Assembly: GCF_000424385.1 (NCBI RefSeq)
Contig: NZ_AUJU01000012.1
Location: 1 to 64,000 of the forward strand
Reading direction: 5' to 3'
DNA from: Butyrivibrio sp. LC3010
Lineage (GTDB): Bacteria; Bacillota; Clostridia; Lachnospirales; Lachnospiraceae
DNA: 64,000 bases
This document shows positions 27,677 to 37,235 of the stretch, one piece after another. Below the pieces are notes generated by a model that ran no database searches, was not told where the DNA came from, and saw only the letters and a list, made by a program, of their open reading frames with translations. The position numbers and the translations under genes were made by a program. Each line of letters begins with the position of its first letter. Position 1 is the first letter of the stretch.

Positions 27677-29244
27677 TTAAAGAAAAGATTTCTTTGGGGA
27701 CAATAAATCCCGTAATACCGATGGATTATCCTGATCCGGACGTAATACGGGTGGGGGATACATATTATTTGGCATCAACTACTATGCATTTTTTTCCGGG
27801 ATGCGAGATACTCAGGTCATATGATCTTTTACATTGGGAGCATGCGGCCTATGTGTACGATCGTCTGGATGATACGGAAGGACAATGCTTAAAAAATGGA
27901 CAGAATATTTATGGAAAAGGAATGTGGGCTCCATGCTTGAGATTTCATAACAATTGTTTTTACTTAAGCTTTTGCGCGAATGATACTCATAAGACATATT
28001 TATATAAGGCTGAATCCATAAATGGACCGTGGAAAAAGCAATATATTGAAGGTTTTTATCATGATGCGAGTATTTTATTTGATGAAGACAGAGTTTTTAT
28101 TGCTTATGGCAATCGGGAAATAAAACTGGTAGAGCTCGATAGTGAACTTAAAGGGCCAAAAAAAGGCGGACTTCAAAGAACATTGGTAAAGGAAGAGGAT
28201 AATAACCTTTTATCATATGAAGGATGTCATTTTTATAAAATAAATGAAAAATATTATCTTTTCCTGATTCATTCACTTCCGACAAGATGGATGAGGACTC
28301 AGAACTATTTTATGGCTTCTTCGCTGGATGGAGAATTTCATGGTGGTGAGCTATTCTGTGATGATATGGGATATTTTGGACAGGGAGTAGCTCAGGGGGG
28401 AATCGTAGATACCCCGGATGGACATTGGTTTACAATGCTTTTCCAGGATAGAGGAGGAGTTGGAAGAACACCATTTTTGCTTCCGCTTCGCTGGAGAGGA
28501 GCTACACCTTATATAGAAGAAAATGGAAAGCTGCCCTCAGAAATAGAAATCTGTAATACGAAACCTGATCATGAATATATGTCTCTTGCAGGAAGCGATG
28601 ATTTTAGCAAAAAAGGCTCATTTAATAATTCCGAAGATGGCAGAACCGTCGAAGATGAAGAATTTGACAGCTTTGGAATGAAGAGTTTTTGGCAATGGAA
28701 TCATCAGCCGGAGATTTCTTTGGTTAAACAGGATACCAAAAAGAGAGAACTGCTTATTTCCACTGACAGGATCTGTGATAAATTTGATCAGGCTATAAAC
28801 ACTTTGACACAGCGAATGACTCTTCCAAGAAGCAGAGCAAGTGTTATTGTAAATACTGAAAAACTGAAAGATGGTGACAGAGCCGGACTTGGCGTGCTAT
28901 GCGAAGAGTATTGCTATCTTGCGATAGAAAAACAGAATGGTAAGAATGTACTACTTCTTGTATCTAAAGAAAATGGGGAAGAAGTGGTGAAAGTAAGAGA
29001 ACTACTTGGGAATGATAAGGCTTTTGCATTTAGAATTGATGCTAATACATTCGCTCCTGTAGGAAATACAACAGTATTTTGGAGAAGATTATCTGAAAAA
29101 GAATTCAGACCTTTACCGTTCTCAAAAAGTTTACAGTTTACACTGGCACATTTTGTGGGATGCAGATTTGCATTATTTATGTTAAGTACAAAGAAAACAG
29201 GCGGAACAGCAGCTTTTTCCGAATTTAAATACGAGGTGTACTGA
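27673..29244 (+). CDS. GH43 beta-xylosidase/arabinofuranosidase
   Basis: About 523 residues from the ATG that overlaps the upstream stop (ATGA) with GGAG eight bases before it. The GH43 propeller holds base D21 in YPDPDV, the MWAPCLR strand, FYHDASILFDED and YEGCHFYK with the likely acid Glu. The last 180 residues match the beta-sandwich found at the C-terminus of GH43 beta-xylosidases (DUF1349-like). It is a cytoplasmic exo-enzyme that would release xylose or arabinose from oligomers made available by its partner. Confidence 0.9.
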   Translation: MIKEKISLGTINPVIPMDYPDPDVIRVGDTYYLASTTMHFFPGCEILRSYDLLHWEHAAYVYDRLDDTEGQCLKNGQNIYGKGMWAPCLRFHNNCFYLSFCANDTHKTYLYKAESINGPWKKQYIEGFYHDASILFDEDRVFIAYGNREIKLVELDSELKGPKKGGLQRTLVKEEDNNLLSYEGCHFYKINEKYYLFLIHSLPTRWMRTQNYFMASSLDGEFHGGELFCDDMGYFGQGVAQGGIVDTPDGHWFTMLFQDRGGVGRTPFLLPLRWRGATPYIEENGKLPSEIEICNTKPDHEYMSLAGSDDFSKKGSFNNSEDGRTVEDEEFDSFGMKSFWQWNHQPEISLVKQDTKKRELLISTDRICDKFDQAINTLTQRMTLPRSRASVIVNTEKLKDGDRAGLGVLCEEYCYLAIEKQNGKNVLLLVSKENGEEVVKVRELLGNDKAFAFRIDANTFAPVGNTTVFWRRLSEKEFRPLPFSKSLQFTLAHFVGCRFALFMLSTKKTGGTAAFSEFKYEVY

Positions 29245-29265
29245 TGTACACCTCGTTCTTTTTAT
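29231..29265 (+). terminator. Terminator of the GH43 operon
   Basis: The stem cgaggtgtac/gtacacctcg contains the stop codon of the GH43 gene and is followed by TTCTTTTT. Confidence 0.85.
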
Positions 29266-29300
29266 AATTCAGGAAAACCTCTTGGATTTCCTGAATTATA
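29263..29300 (-). terminator. Hairpin downstream of the AraC-type gene
   Basis: Perfect 14-nt arms (tataattcaggaaa and complement), followed on the minus strand by AAAAAG rather than a clean T run. It lies 50 bp past the AraC-type stop. Confidence 0.5.
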
Positions 29301-29350
29301 GACCGTTTCGATATAGATAAAACTTATGCGCAGATTATTCTGATGCTCTG

Positions 29351-30331
29351 TTAAATAATTCTTGTAGCTACCTGATCTTCAATAGCCAGGTTATTTTCGT
29401 GGGATCCATATTTGTTTTTTCTGAAAAGAGCACGATATTCTCCGGGAGTACAGCCTTTTTTAGCCTTAAAGGTACGATTAAAGGTCGAAATGCTCGAAAA
29501 ACCTGCTTGTAATGCAACATCTGTTATTGAAAGGTCATTCTGTGAAAGTAGTATTTCGGATGCTTTTATGCGACGGCCAATTAAATAATCATAGAAAGTG
29601 CTGTTCATGTATTCCTTGAATAATCTTGTAAAATGGAATTTTGAGAAACCACTATAAGCTGCTACTTCATCAAGTGTTAAATCCTCAGTGTAATGATTGT
29701 CAATATATTCCAAAACACCATTTAATCTGGCAAAATAATCTCTTCGCTTATTAGGACTGCTCTCGGTAAACAGATGTATCTGGTTAAGCTGGCATCTTGC
29801 CAAAAGAGTGAATGCCTGCAAAAGGTTTGCATATATAGCGAATTCATAAAATTCTGTATTTTGAAAGTATTCATTCCATATCTGTGTAAACAGATCGTAA
29901 ATTTCACTGTAAACAGGAGCGTAAGTCTCAGGTGTAATATGTATGCAGCTGTCCTTTACAAATAGCATACCGGTGTAATCCTTTACCTGTGAGAAGAAAT
30001 CTACATTAAAAAGACATACAAAACGGGCACCGCTTTTAGGAGCGTGAAGATGATGCATTTTTCTTGGGGAAATCATAAGGATTTCGCCTGGCAATACATG
30101 ATGAGGTTTGTTGTCAATTTCTACATCATAATAGTTTTCAATCGGAATAATTACTTCCATAGCATCATGCCAGTGAGGAAGATAATCACTTGTTTGCACG
30201 TTATACCAGATTCTTACGGATGCATCCTTGGGAAAAATACTGTTTTCCTTCTCTGCAACCATTACTCTGTTTCGAAAGTCCGTGTTCTGGTGATAGAAGT
30301 CAAGGTTTAGATTTTCTTTTTTGTTCTTCAT
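29351..30331 (-). CDS. AraC-family transcriptional regulator with cupin domain
   Basis: The 326-aa protein has an N-terminal cupin (residues about 45-130, PHWHDAMEVIIPIEN and VLPGEILMISPRKMHHLHA) and a C-terminal double helix-turn-helix (about 220-315) with LTLDEVAAYSGFSKFHFTRLFKEY and ISTFNRTFKAKKGCTPGEYR. It lies between the GH43 genes and the GH10 locus and is the most likely xylan regulator here. Repeated TTGTGCAAAAT motifs before its own gene, the GH10 gene and the GH43 genes are candidate sites. A purine-rich leader with GGGGG precedes the ATG. Confidence 0.92.
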   Translation of the reverse strand: MKNKKENLNLDFYHQNTDFRNRVMVAEKENSIFPKDASVRIWYNVQTSDYLPHWHDAMEVIIPIENYYDVEIDNKPHHVLPGEILMISPRKMHHLHAPKSGARFVCLFNVDFFSQVKDYTGMLFVKDSCIHITPETYAPVYSEIYDLFTQIWNEYFQNTEFYEFAIYANLLQAFTLLARCQLNQIHLFTESSPNKRRDYFARLNGVLEYIDNHYTEDLTLDEVAAYSGFSKFHFTRLFKEYMNSTFYDYLIGRRIKASEILLSQNDLSITDVALQAGFSSISTFNRTFKAKKGCTPGEYRALFRKNKYGSHENNLAIEDQVATRII

Positions 30332-30827
30332 AATTCCCCCGATAAAATTAACAATATCTGATAGTCAAATTTTATTATCCAATGTGCAATAATTGCTAAA
30401 AGCAATCTTATAATTTATGAATTTATCACATCTTGCTTTATGTATCAAACGGAAATGCAGTAAAAACCTAACTTTGTGAAATGCATACAATATTTTGCAC
30501 GAAAAATTGGCTTAATAATAGCAATAACTGAGCATTAAAAAGCAAGATTTTGGAAGAAAAAAATCATAGAATAGCTTCTCAAATTTTGCTATTATAAATG
30601 AAATATGTATCCTTTATTAATTAATTATTAATAAAAGTTTTTCTCCATATTTCACAGTTGTGCAAAATGCATAAAATACCCCTTTTTAATTTGGATAGTA
30701 TATAGCAATAAGCGCGTATGGAAAAGCAAAATGTGATAAGCACAAAAGTCCATAAAAGTCTAAGCTATAGTAACAGCAAAGCTTTTTAGAGTTTTCGCAA
30801 ATTCTGAGTAGTAGAGAGGAATATTTC
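30332..30827. promoter_or_regulatory. Divergent control region between AraC gene and the GH10 locus
   Basis: No gene was seen in this AT-rich 496-bp region. It holds TTGTGAAATGCAT (30474-30486), ATTTTGCACGAA (30492-30503) and TTGTGCAAAATGCAT (30658-30672), which share a TTGTGnAAAATGCAT core and also resemble sites upstream of the GH43 genes. Confidence 0.5.
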
Positions 30828-32336
30828 ATGAAGAAATATAAGCTTATAAAGCGCCGGGGGGTAGGAACAGCAATTGTACTGGCAACAGCGGCTCTTATAG
30901 GTGCAGGTTGCGGACAACCTACTTCAAAAAGCACTGCTGAAGCAAATGTAATTGAAAATTTAAACGCAACATCTGATGAATCAAATGACAATGACACAGA
31001 AGCTGCTGACAATACTTCGGATGAAGACACACTTAATATAGAAGAAACACAAAAAGTGGAAGAAGCTTCTGAGGAAACAGCGGATGATGCATCTGATGTA
31101 AATGCCGAAGAGAGCGAGGAGAATCAAGTGCCTGCACTAAAGGACAGTGTAGAAAAAGCAATGAATTGCAGGTTTGGGTGTGAGATCACCGGTCAGGAGC
31201 CTTGGGATTTAGGTGTGTGGGATATAGTAACAAAGCATTTCAACTGCGTGACCTTGGGAAATGAGTTAAAACCTGATTCACTATTTGGTTATAGCAATGC
31301 GGTTTGTCCCGGCACCGAAGAAACCGAATTAAACGGAGAGACAATAACGGTTCCGGTGCTGAATTTCAAAAATCCTGAAAAAATCCTGGATAAAATCCTG
31401 AAATGGAATGAAACACATCCGGATCAAGCGTTACAAGTCAGAGGACATGTGCTTTTATGGCATTCCCAGACACCTGAGTGGTTTTTCCATGAAGATTATG
31501 ACAAAGAAAAGCCATATGTTACCGCAGAAGTTATGGATAAGCGACAGGAGTGGTACATAAAATCAGTTCTTGAACACTTTGTGGGAGAGGATAGCAAGTA
31601 CAAAGATCTGTTTTATGGATGGGATGTGGTTAATGAAGCAATTTCAGATTCCACAGGAACCTACAGAACGGATACAGAGAGACCTGATGAAGAGCTTTCA
31701 CAGGATACTCACGGAGGAAACTCCAGTTGGTGGCATGTATATCAAAATGAAAGCTTCATTATAAATGCTTTTAAATATGCAAATAAGTATGCGCCGGAGA
31801 GCCTGGAACTGTATTACAACGATTACAACGAGTGTGATGCGAAAAAACGCGGCGGAATCATAGAACTTCTGAAAGCTGTTAAAGCAGAAGAAGGTGCTCC
31901 GGGAGAGGGAACAAGAATTACAGCGATGGGTATGCAGGGACACTACAGCGTGACCGGACCATCAAGTACAGAATTTGAAAATGCTATTAAAGCCTATGGC
32001 GAGGTTGTGGGTAACATACAGATTACAGAGTGGGATTTGGCAGCAAGTGATCAGTATGACAGCTCGGATCCTGAATCAGTAGAAGCAGAGTATGAAAAGG
32101 AAAGAAAGCAATATAACCTTCTATATTATGCACTTAAGTCAGCGCAGAATTCCGGAGCGGCAAAAGTTACAGGCATGACGTTCTGGGGGACGATAGATAA
32201 GTACTCATGGCTTCAGTTCCGTTCAAACGTTGGCGGAGGTAATAAATCAGGACAGGCACAATGTCCATTGCTTTTTGATAGTAAATATGAGCCTAAACCG
32301 TGTTTCTGGGTTTTTGCAGAAAATAATGCGGAATAA
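30828..32336 (+). CDS. GH10 endo-1,4-beta-xylanase, lipoprotein
   Basis: The 502-aa enzyme begins with a lipoprotein signal peptide (lipobox IGAGC, Cys28) and a 75-residue acidic linker, then a GH10 barrel from about residue 105. The acid/base is E270 in WDVVNEAIS and the nucleophile is E401 in ITEWDLA; the conserved HVLLWHSQTPEWFF is also present. It is thus tethered to the outer face of the cell and would cut xylan into oligosaccharides. GAGAGGAA precedes the ATG. The next gene begins within 20 bp, so this xylanase leads the long locus. Confidence 0.95.
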   Translation: MKKYKLIKRRGVGTAIVLATAALIGAGCGQPTSKSTAEANVIENLNATSDESNDNDTEAADNTSDEDTLNIEETQKVEEASEETADDASDVNAEESEENQVPALKDSVEKAMNCRFGCEITGQEPWDLGVWDIVTKHFNCVTLGNELKPDSLFGYSNAVCPGTEETELNGETITVPVLNFKNPEKILDKILKWNETHPDQALQVRGHVLLWHSQTPEWFFHEDYDKEKPYVTAEVMDKRQEWYIKSVLEHFVGEDSKYKDLFYGWDVVNEAISDSTGTYRTDTERPDEELSQDTHGGNSSWWHVYQNESFIINAFKYANKYAPESLELYYNDYNECDAKKRGGIIELLKAVKAEEGAPGEGTRITAMGMQGHYSVTGPSSTEFENAIKAYGEVVGNIQITEWDLAASDQYDSSDPESVEAEYEKERKQYNLLYYALKSAQNSGAAKVTGMTFWGTIDKYSWLQFRSNVGGGNKSGQAQCPLLFDSKYEPKPCFWVFAENNAE

Positions 32337-32354
32337 GAGATATTGGTGGATAAC

Positions 32355-35300
32355 ATGAAAAAGAATACCAAAACAATTTTATTAGTAGTTGTCGTTCTGG
32401 CAGTAATCGTTGGGGTAAGCGTACTACTGTCGATGAGAGGGATAGAAACCTTCCATGATAAATACGAAGGTGCTGACCTGACAAAAGACGTTGAAGGCAT
32501 GGAGAGGACAGGAACATATACCAATTACCTTGATGACCATGCAGATGCCGAAATACCGGCTGAGTCAATAGAAGTTGATGTTTTTGATAATCAGGCAGAG
32601 GGAGATGTTCATGAAGAGAGCAATCCTGAAGGAGATGTTGATAAAGCTCTTTATACCGGAACAGGATCAAAAGTGACCTGGAAGGTCAATGTTCCAAAAG
32701 CTGGATTTTATAATCTCTATTTAAATTATTATCTTCCTGAATCAAGAGGAGTTGCAGCTGAAAGATCAGTACTTATAAATGGAGAAACACCTTTTGAAGA
32801 TGCAAAGAACATCACTTTCACAAGAATCTGGGCAGATGGCGGAGATGTAAAGGTTGATAACCAGGGCAATGAAATAAGACCTACTCAGAAAGAGGTTTTT
32901 GACTGGCAGACAGCATATTTTAGAGATGACATGGGATTCATCACAGAGCCTTATCGCTTCTATTTTGAACAGGGTGATAATGATCTTGCTTTAGAAGCAG
33001 TAAATGAGCCAATGCTAATTGGAAGCCTCGAACTTAAGGCAATAGAATCCATAAAAACTTACGAAGAGTACTCAGCAGAGTATGCCGGAAAAGAAGGATC
33101 TGACGCTGCTAAAACATTTATAGAGACAGTTCAGGGCGAGGATTCAACATTAAGATCAGAATCTTCACTTTATGCAAAATATGACAGATCATCACCTACA
33201 ACTGTTCCGAATAGCGTAACACACACGGTTCTCAACTATGTAGGAGGAGATACCTGGAGAAGCTCAGGACAGTGGATTGAATGGAACTTCGATGTACCTG
33301 AGGATGGATTTTACAACATTATGATAAAGGGACGTCAGAACTATTCACGAGGAATAGTATCAAGCAGAAAAGTTCTGATTGACGGAGAAGTGCCTTTTCA
33401 GGAACTGAGTGTAGTATCCTTCCCCTTTGAGAATGAATGGAACAGTCTGACACTTGCAGATGATAATGGAACACCTTACAACATCTACCTCACCAAGGGA
33501 ACACATAAAATAAGACTTGAAGCTACACTTGGTGGTGTCGGTGGAATTCTTGAAGAACTTGAGGATTCAACCTTCAGACTTAACCAGATTTACAGAAGAA
33601 TCCTTGTTTATACAGGCGTTAATCCTGATATTTACAGAGATTATCATATTGAAAAGACATATCCTGAAATTATGGAAGCTATGGATCTTGAATCAAAGCG
33701 TCTTTACAGGATAGTTGATGAGATGACCGAGTACACAGGTCAGAAAGCTGATCAGATTGCATCAGCACAGACAGTAGCACAGCAGCTTGAGAGATTCGTA
33801 GAAAAACCTCAGAAAATAACTACTGAGTTTGTATCCTTTAAGGATAACATAACAGCACTTGGTACAGCTTCACTTAATATGAGTGATACAAAGCTTGATA
33901 TAGATTATCTGGTAGTATCCGGAACAGGAGTTAATCCTAAGAAGGATAAAGCTAATTTCTTTACCAAGTCAGCACATGAGATCAAATCTTTCGTAGCATC
34001 ATTCTTTGTAGACTATAACTCAGTCGGTGATGTATATGATGCAAACAGTAAAGATCAGGTCGTAAAGGTTTGGATACTTACAGGTCGTGATCAGGGTACA
34101 ATCCTTAAGTCAATGGTTGATGATACTTTCACACCTGAGTCCGGAGTTAAGGTTAACGTAGAAATCGTTGCACCTGATGCACTTCTTAATGCAGTACTTG
34201 CAGGAAGAGGACCGAATGTAGTTCTTTCAGTAGGCGCTGACCAGCCTGTAAACTATGCACTTCGTGGTGCAGCTGAGGATATTACTCAGTTCCCCGGCTG
34301 GGAAGATGTTATGGCACATTACTCCAAGAGTTCTTATGAACAGTATGGACTTGACGGACATATCTATGGTGTACCTGAGACACAGACTTTTAATGTTATG
34401 TTCTATAGAAAGGACGTACTTGAAGAACTTGGACTTGAGCCTCCGCAGACATGGCAGGAGCTCATAGAGATGCTTCCTACAATTCAGGGACACAACCTTT
34501 CAGTAGGTATTCCTACTGCAGCAGGTAGTAGCGGAGCTGCAACAGCTTCAACATCAATAATGTCAAATGCTCCTGATCTTTCAATGTACTTCTCGCTTCT
34601 GTATCAGAATGGCGGTGACATGTACAACGAAAACGGAACAAAGACAACTGTTAATACAGAAGCCGGTGTTAAAGCATTTGATGAATATGTAAGATACTTT
34701 AACGATTACAATCTACCTACAATTTACGATGTAGTAAGCAGATTCAGATCCGGTGAGATGCCTATAGCAGTTGCTCCTTATTCAACATACAACACACTTA
34801 TGGTATCAGCTCCTGAGATTAGAGGATTATGGGACTTCACACTGATACCCGGAACCGAGAAATCTGACGGATCAATAGACAGATCAGACTTCATCACAGG
34901 TAGTGCGACAATGATGATAAGGACAAAGAATGATGAACTTCGAAACAATGCATGGGAGTTCATGAAGTGGTGGGCAGAACCTGATACACAGGTAAGATTC
35001 GGTCGAGAAATCGAGGCTCTCCTTGGATCATCAGCAAGATATGCTACAGCAAACAGAGATGCATTCAGAAATCTGTCCTGGAGCACAAATGATATAGAAG
35101 TACTTGATGCACAATGGGATCAGACAGTTGGAATCAGAGAGGTTCCCGGCGGATACTTCACCGGACGCCATATTGCAAACGCAATTCGTAAGGTTATAAA
35201 CGATAAGATTGATTCCCGAGAGGCAATCATCGATTACTCAATCTTCATAGATGAAGAAATTACGAAGAAGAGGAAAGAGTTTGGAATGCCGCTTGAATAA
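32355..35300 (+). CDS. TM-anchored fusion: two carbohydrate-binding-like repeats plus solute-binding domain
   Basis: About 981 residues from the ATG at 32355 (GGTGG five bases upstream; a TTG at 32343 is less likely). One N-terminal TM helix (residues 7-28) has no lipobox Cys. Two related beta-rich modules follow: in the first VNVPKAGFYNLYLNYY and SVLINGETPF, in the second FDVPEDGFYNIMIKGR and KVLIDGEVPF. A helical linker (about 430-500) leads to an extracellular solute-binding domain over the last 400 residues (VNVEIVAPDALLNAVLAGRGPN, then GIPTAAGSS and MKWWAEPDTQ). The next two genes are its permeases. A binding protein with its own glycan-binding modules is unusual. Confidence 0.85.
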   Translation: MKKNTKTILLVVVVLAVIVGVSVLLSMRGIETFHDKYEGADLTKDVEGMERTGTYTNYLDDHADAEIPAESIEVDVFDNQAEGDVHEESNPEGDVDKALYTGTGSKVTWKVNVPKAGFYNLYLNYYLPESRGVAAERSVLINGETPFEDAKNITFTRIWADGGDVKVDNQGNEIRPTQKEVFDWQTAYFRDDMGFITEPYRFYFEQGDNDLALEAVNEPMLIGSLELKAIESIKTYEEYSAEYAGKEGSDAAKTFIETVQGEDSTLRSESSLYAKYDRSSPTTVPNSVTHTVLNYVGGDTWRSSGQWIEWNFDVPEDGFYNIMIKGRQNYSRGIVSSRKVLIDGEVPFQELSVVSFPFENEWNSLTLADDNGTPYNIYLTKGTHKIRLEATLGGVGGILEELEDSTFRLNQIYRRILVYTGVNPDIYRDYHIEKTYPEIMEAMDLESKRLYRIVDEMTEYTGQKADQIASAQTVAQQLERFVEKPQKITTEFVSFKDNITALGTASLNMSDTKLDIDYLVVSGTGVNPKKDKANFFTKSAHEIKSFVASFFVDYNSVGDVYDANSKDQVVKVWILTGRDQGTILKSMVDDTFTPESGVKVNVEIVAPDALLNAVLAGRGPNVVLSVGADQPVNYALRGAAEDITQFPGWEDVMAHYSKSSYEQYGLDGHIYGVPETQTFNVMFYRKDVLEELGLEPPQTWQELIEMLPTIQGHNLSVGIPTAAGSSGAATASTSIMSNAPDLSMYFSLLYQNGGDMYNENGTKTTVNTEAGVKAFDEYVRYFNDYNLPTIYDVVSRFRSGEMPIAVAPYSTYNTLMVSAPEIRGLWDFTLIPGTEKSDGSIDRSDFITGSATMMIRTKNDELRNNAWEFMKWWAEPDTQVRFGREIEALLGSSARYATANRDAFRNLSWSTNDIEVLDAQWDQTVGIREVPGGYFTGRHIANAIRKVINDKIDSREAIIDYSIFIDEEITKKRKEFGMPLE

Positions 35301-35347
35301 CAGCAGGCATTGGCACAGCATCACGAGAAATTTTTTAGGAGAAAAAA

Positions 35348-36286
35348 ATGAAAGATTATCTTCAGAAATATATCACCTTGCGCAAACACAATGCGAAGGT
35401 GGCATATAAAAAGGCTAAAAATCGAAAAATGTGCTATCTCTTTCTTGCACCCTACGCGATTTTGTTTACCATGTTTTACATTTTTCCGGTTTTGGCATCC
35501 ATATACTTTAGTTTTACGTATTACAACGTATTGGAAGCGCCGCGATTTATCGGACTGCAGAATTACATCAGCCTGATTCTGCAGGATGATATCTTCCTGG
35601 TCGGTGTTAAAAACACTTTGATAATTGCGATAGTAACAGGACCCCTTGGTTACATAATGTCCTTCCTTTTTGCCTGGCTGATAAATGAATTACCAAGATG
35701 GGTCAGAAGTATTGCGGTCATGGTGTTTTATGCACCGTCAATCGCGGGAAACTGCTTCGTTATCTTCTCTGTACTGTTCAGAGGTGATGCATATGGTCAT
35801 GTAAATGCACTTTTAATGAAGTGGGGAATAATTGATACACCTATCCTTTGGCTTATAAATCCTCAGTATATGCTTCCTATTTGTATGCTGGTTATCTTAT
35901 GGATGAGCCTTGGATCCGGATTCCTTTCCTTCGTAGCCGGTCTTCAGGGCGTTGATAAATCACAGTTCGAAGCCGGATACATGGATGGCGTAAAGAACCG
36001 CTGGCAGGAGCTGTGGTTCATAACACTTCCCAACATGAAGCCGATGCTTATGTTCGGTGCTGTTATGTCAATAACACAGGCATTTAACGTAGCTGATGTA
36101 ACTATGCAGCTTTGCGGATTCCCCAGTACGGATTACGCAGCAAGAACAATCGTAGCACACCTTATTGACTACGGTTCAATGAGATATGAAATGGGATACG
36201 CTTGTGCAATAGCAACTATCCTGTTCCTGATGATGATTTTATGCAACAAAGCAATACAAAGTCTCTTGAGGAGAGTGGGAACCTGA
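35348..36286 (+). CDS. Sugar ABC permease, MalF type
   Basis: The 312-aa protein has six membrane helices and the EAA motif EAGYMDGVKNRWQELWFITLP. An N-terminal basic segment of about 30 residues precedes the first helix. TTAGGAGA lies before the ATG. It starts 47 bp after the fusion binding protein and its stop is directly followed by the MalG-type gene. Confidence 0.92.
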   Translation: MKDYLQKYITLRKHNAKVAYKKAKNRKMCYLFLAPYAILFTMFYIFPVLASIYFSFTYYNVLEAPRFIGLQNYISLILQDDIFLVGVKNTLIIAIVTGPLGYIMSFLFAWLINELPRWVRSIAVMVFYAPSIAGNCFVIFSVLFRGDAYGHVNALLMKWGIIDTPILWLINPQYMLPICMLVILWMSLGSGFLSFVAGLQGVDKSQFEAGYMDGVKNRWQELWFITLPNMKPMLMFGAVMSITQAFNVADVTMQLCGFPSTDYAARTIVAHLIDYGSMRYEMGYACAIATILFLMMILCNKAIQSLLRRVGT

Positions 36287-36287
36287 C

Positions 36288-37205
36288 ATGAGTAAAGAAA
36301 ATACCAAGAAAAAAATTGAAAAAGCAGAAAAAGAACAGGTTTACCGTAAGAAGCTGATTAAAAAGAGGAAACCTAACAGATCAATATGGGGTGACTTTTT
36401 CCTGTATCTGTTCCTGATCCTGGTGGCTGTTATCATGGCATTTCCGATTGTGTATGCAGTAAGTAGTGCCTTGAAGCCTTTGGATGAACTGTTTAAGTTC
36501 CCACCTACGATTTTCCCTAAGCATCCTACAATGGATAACTTCTCAGATTTGTTTGTAACAATGGGTAAATCATGGGTAACATTCTCAAGATATCTGTTTA
36601 ATACAGTATTTATCACATTCGTAGGAACTTTTGGACATCTGATCATTTCCTCTATGGCGGCATTCGTACTTGCTAAGTATGAGTTCCCGGGAAATCAGAC
36701 ATTCTTCAAAATCGTTACGGTGGCAATGATGTTCACGGGATATGTTACAGCAATCCCGAACTATATCATATTAAATAAACTGGGATGGATCGATACCTAC
36801 TGGGCAATAATAATCCCGGCATTCGCAGCACCTATGGGACTTTTCCTTATGAAACAGTTCATGGAAGGTCTTCCGACTTCACTTATTGAGGCAGCTAAGA
36901 TCGACGGTGCAAACGAATGGAAAGTATTTGCGGGAATAGTAATGCCGAACGTTAAACCCGCATGGATGACACTTATCATCTTCTCGGTACAAAGACTCTG
37001 GAATGACAGAGCAGCAACCTTTATCTATTCAGAAGAGAAAAAGACACTTGTATTTGCACTTCAGCAGATTCAGAGTGGTGGTATTGCAAGAACAGGTCAG
37101 GGTGCAGCCGTACTGGTTGTAGTAATGATCGTTCCGATTATCATCTTTGTATTCTCTCAGAGTCAGATTCTTGAGACAATGGCTAGTTCAGGTCTTAAGG
37201 ATTGA
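36288..37205 (+). CDS. Sugar ABC permease, MalG type
   Basis: The 305-aa protein has a highly charged N-terminal 30 residues, six membrane helices and the EAA motif EAAKIDGANEWKVFAGIVMP. It pairs with the preceding permease; the ATG follows its stop by two bases. No ATPase gene is present in the locus. Confidence 0.92.
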   Translation: MSKENTKKKIEKAEKEQVYRKKLIKKRKPNRSIWGDFFLYLFLILVAVIMAFPIVYAVSSALKPLDELFKFPPTIFPKHPTMDNFSDLFVTMGKSWVTFSRYLFNTVFITFVGTFGHLIISSMAAFVLAKYEFPGNQTFFKIVTVAMMFTGYVTAIPNYIILNKLGWIDTYWAIIIPAFAAPMGLFLMKQFMEGLPTSLIEAAKIDGANEWKVFAGIVMPNVKPAWMTLIIFSVQRLWNDRAATFIYSEEKKTLVFALQQIQSGGIARTGQGAAVLVVVMIVPIIIFVFSQSQILETMASSGLKD

Positions 37206-37235
37206 TGAAATACCACATTTGGAAAGGTGTTAGTT

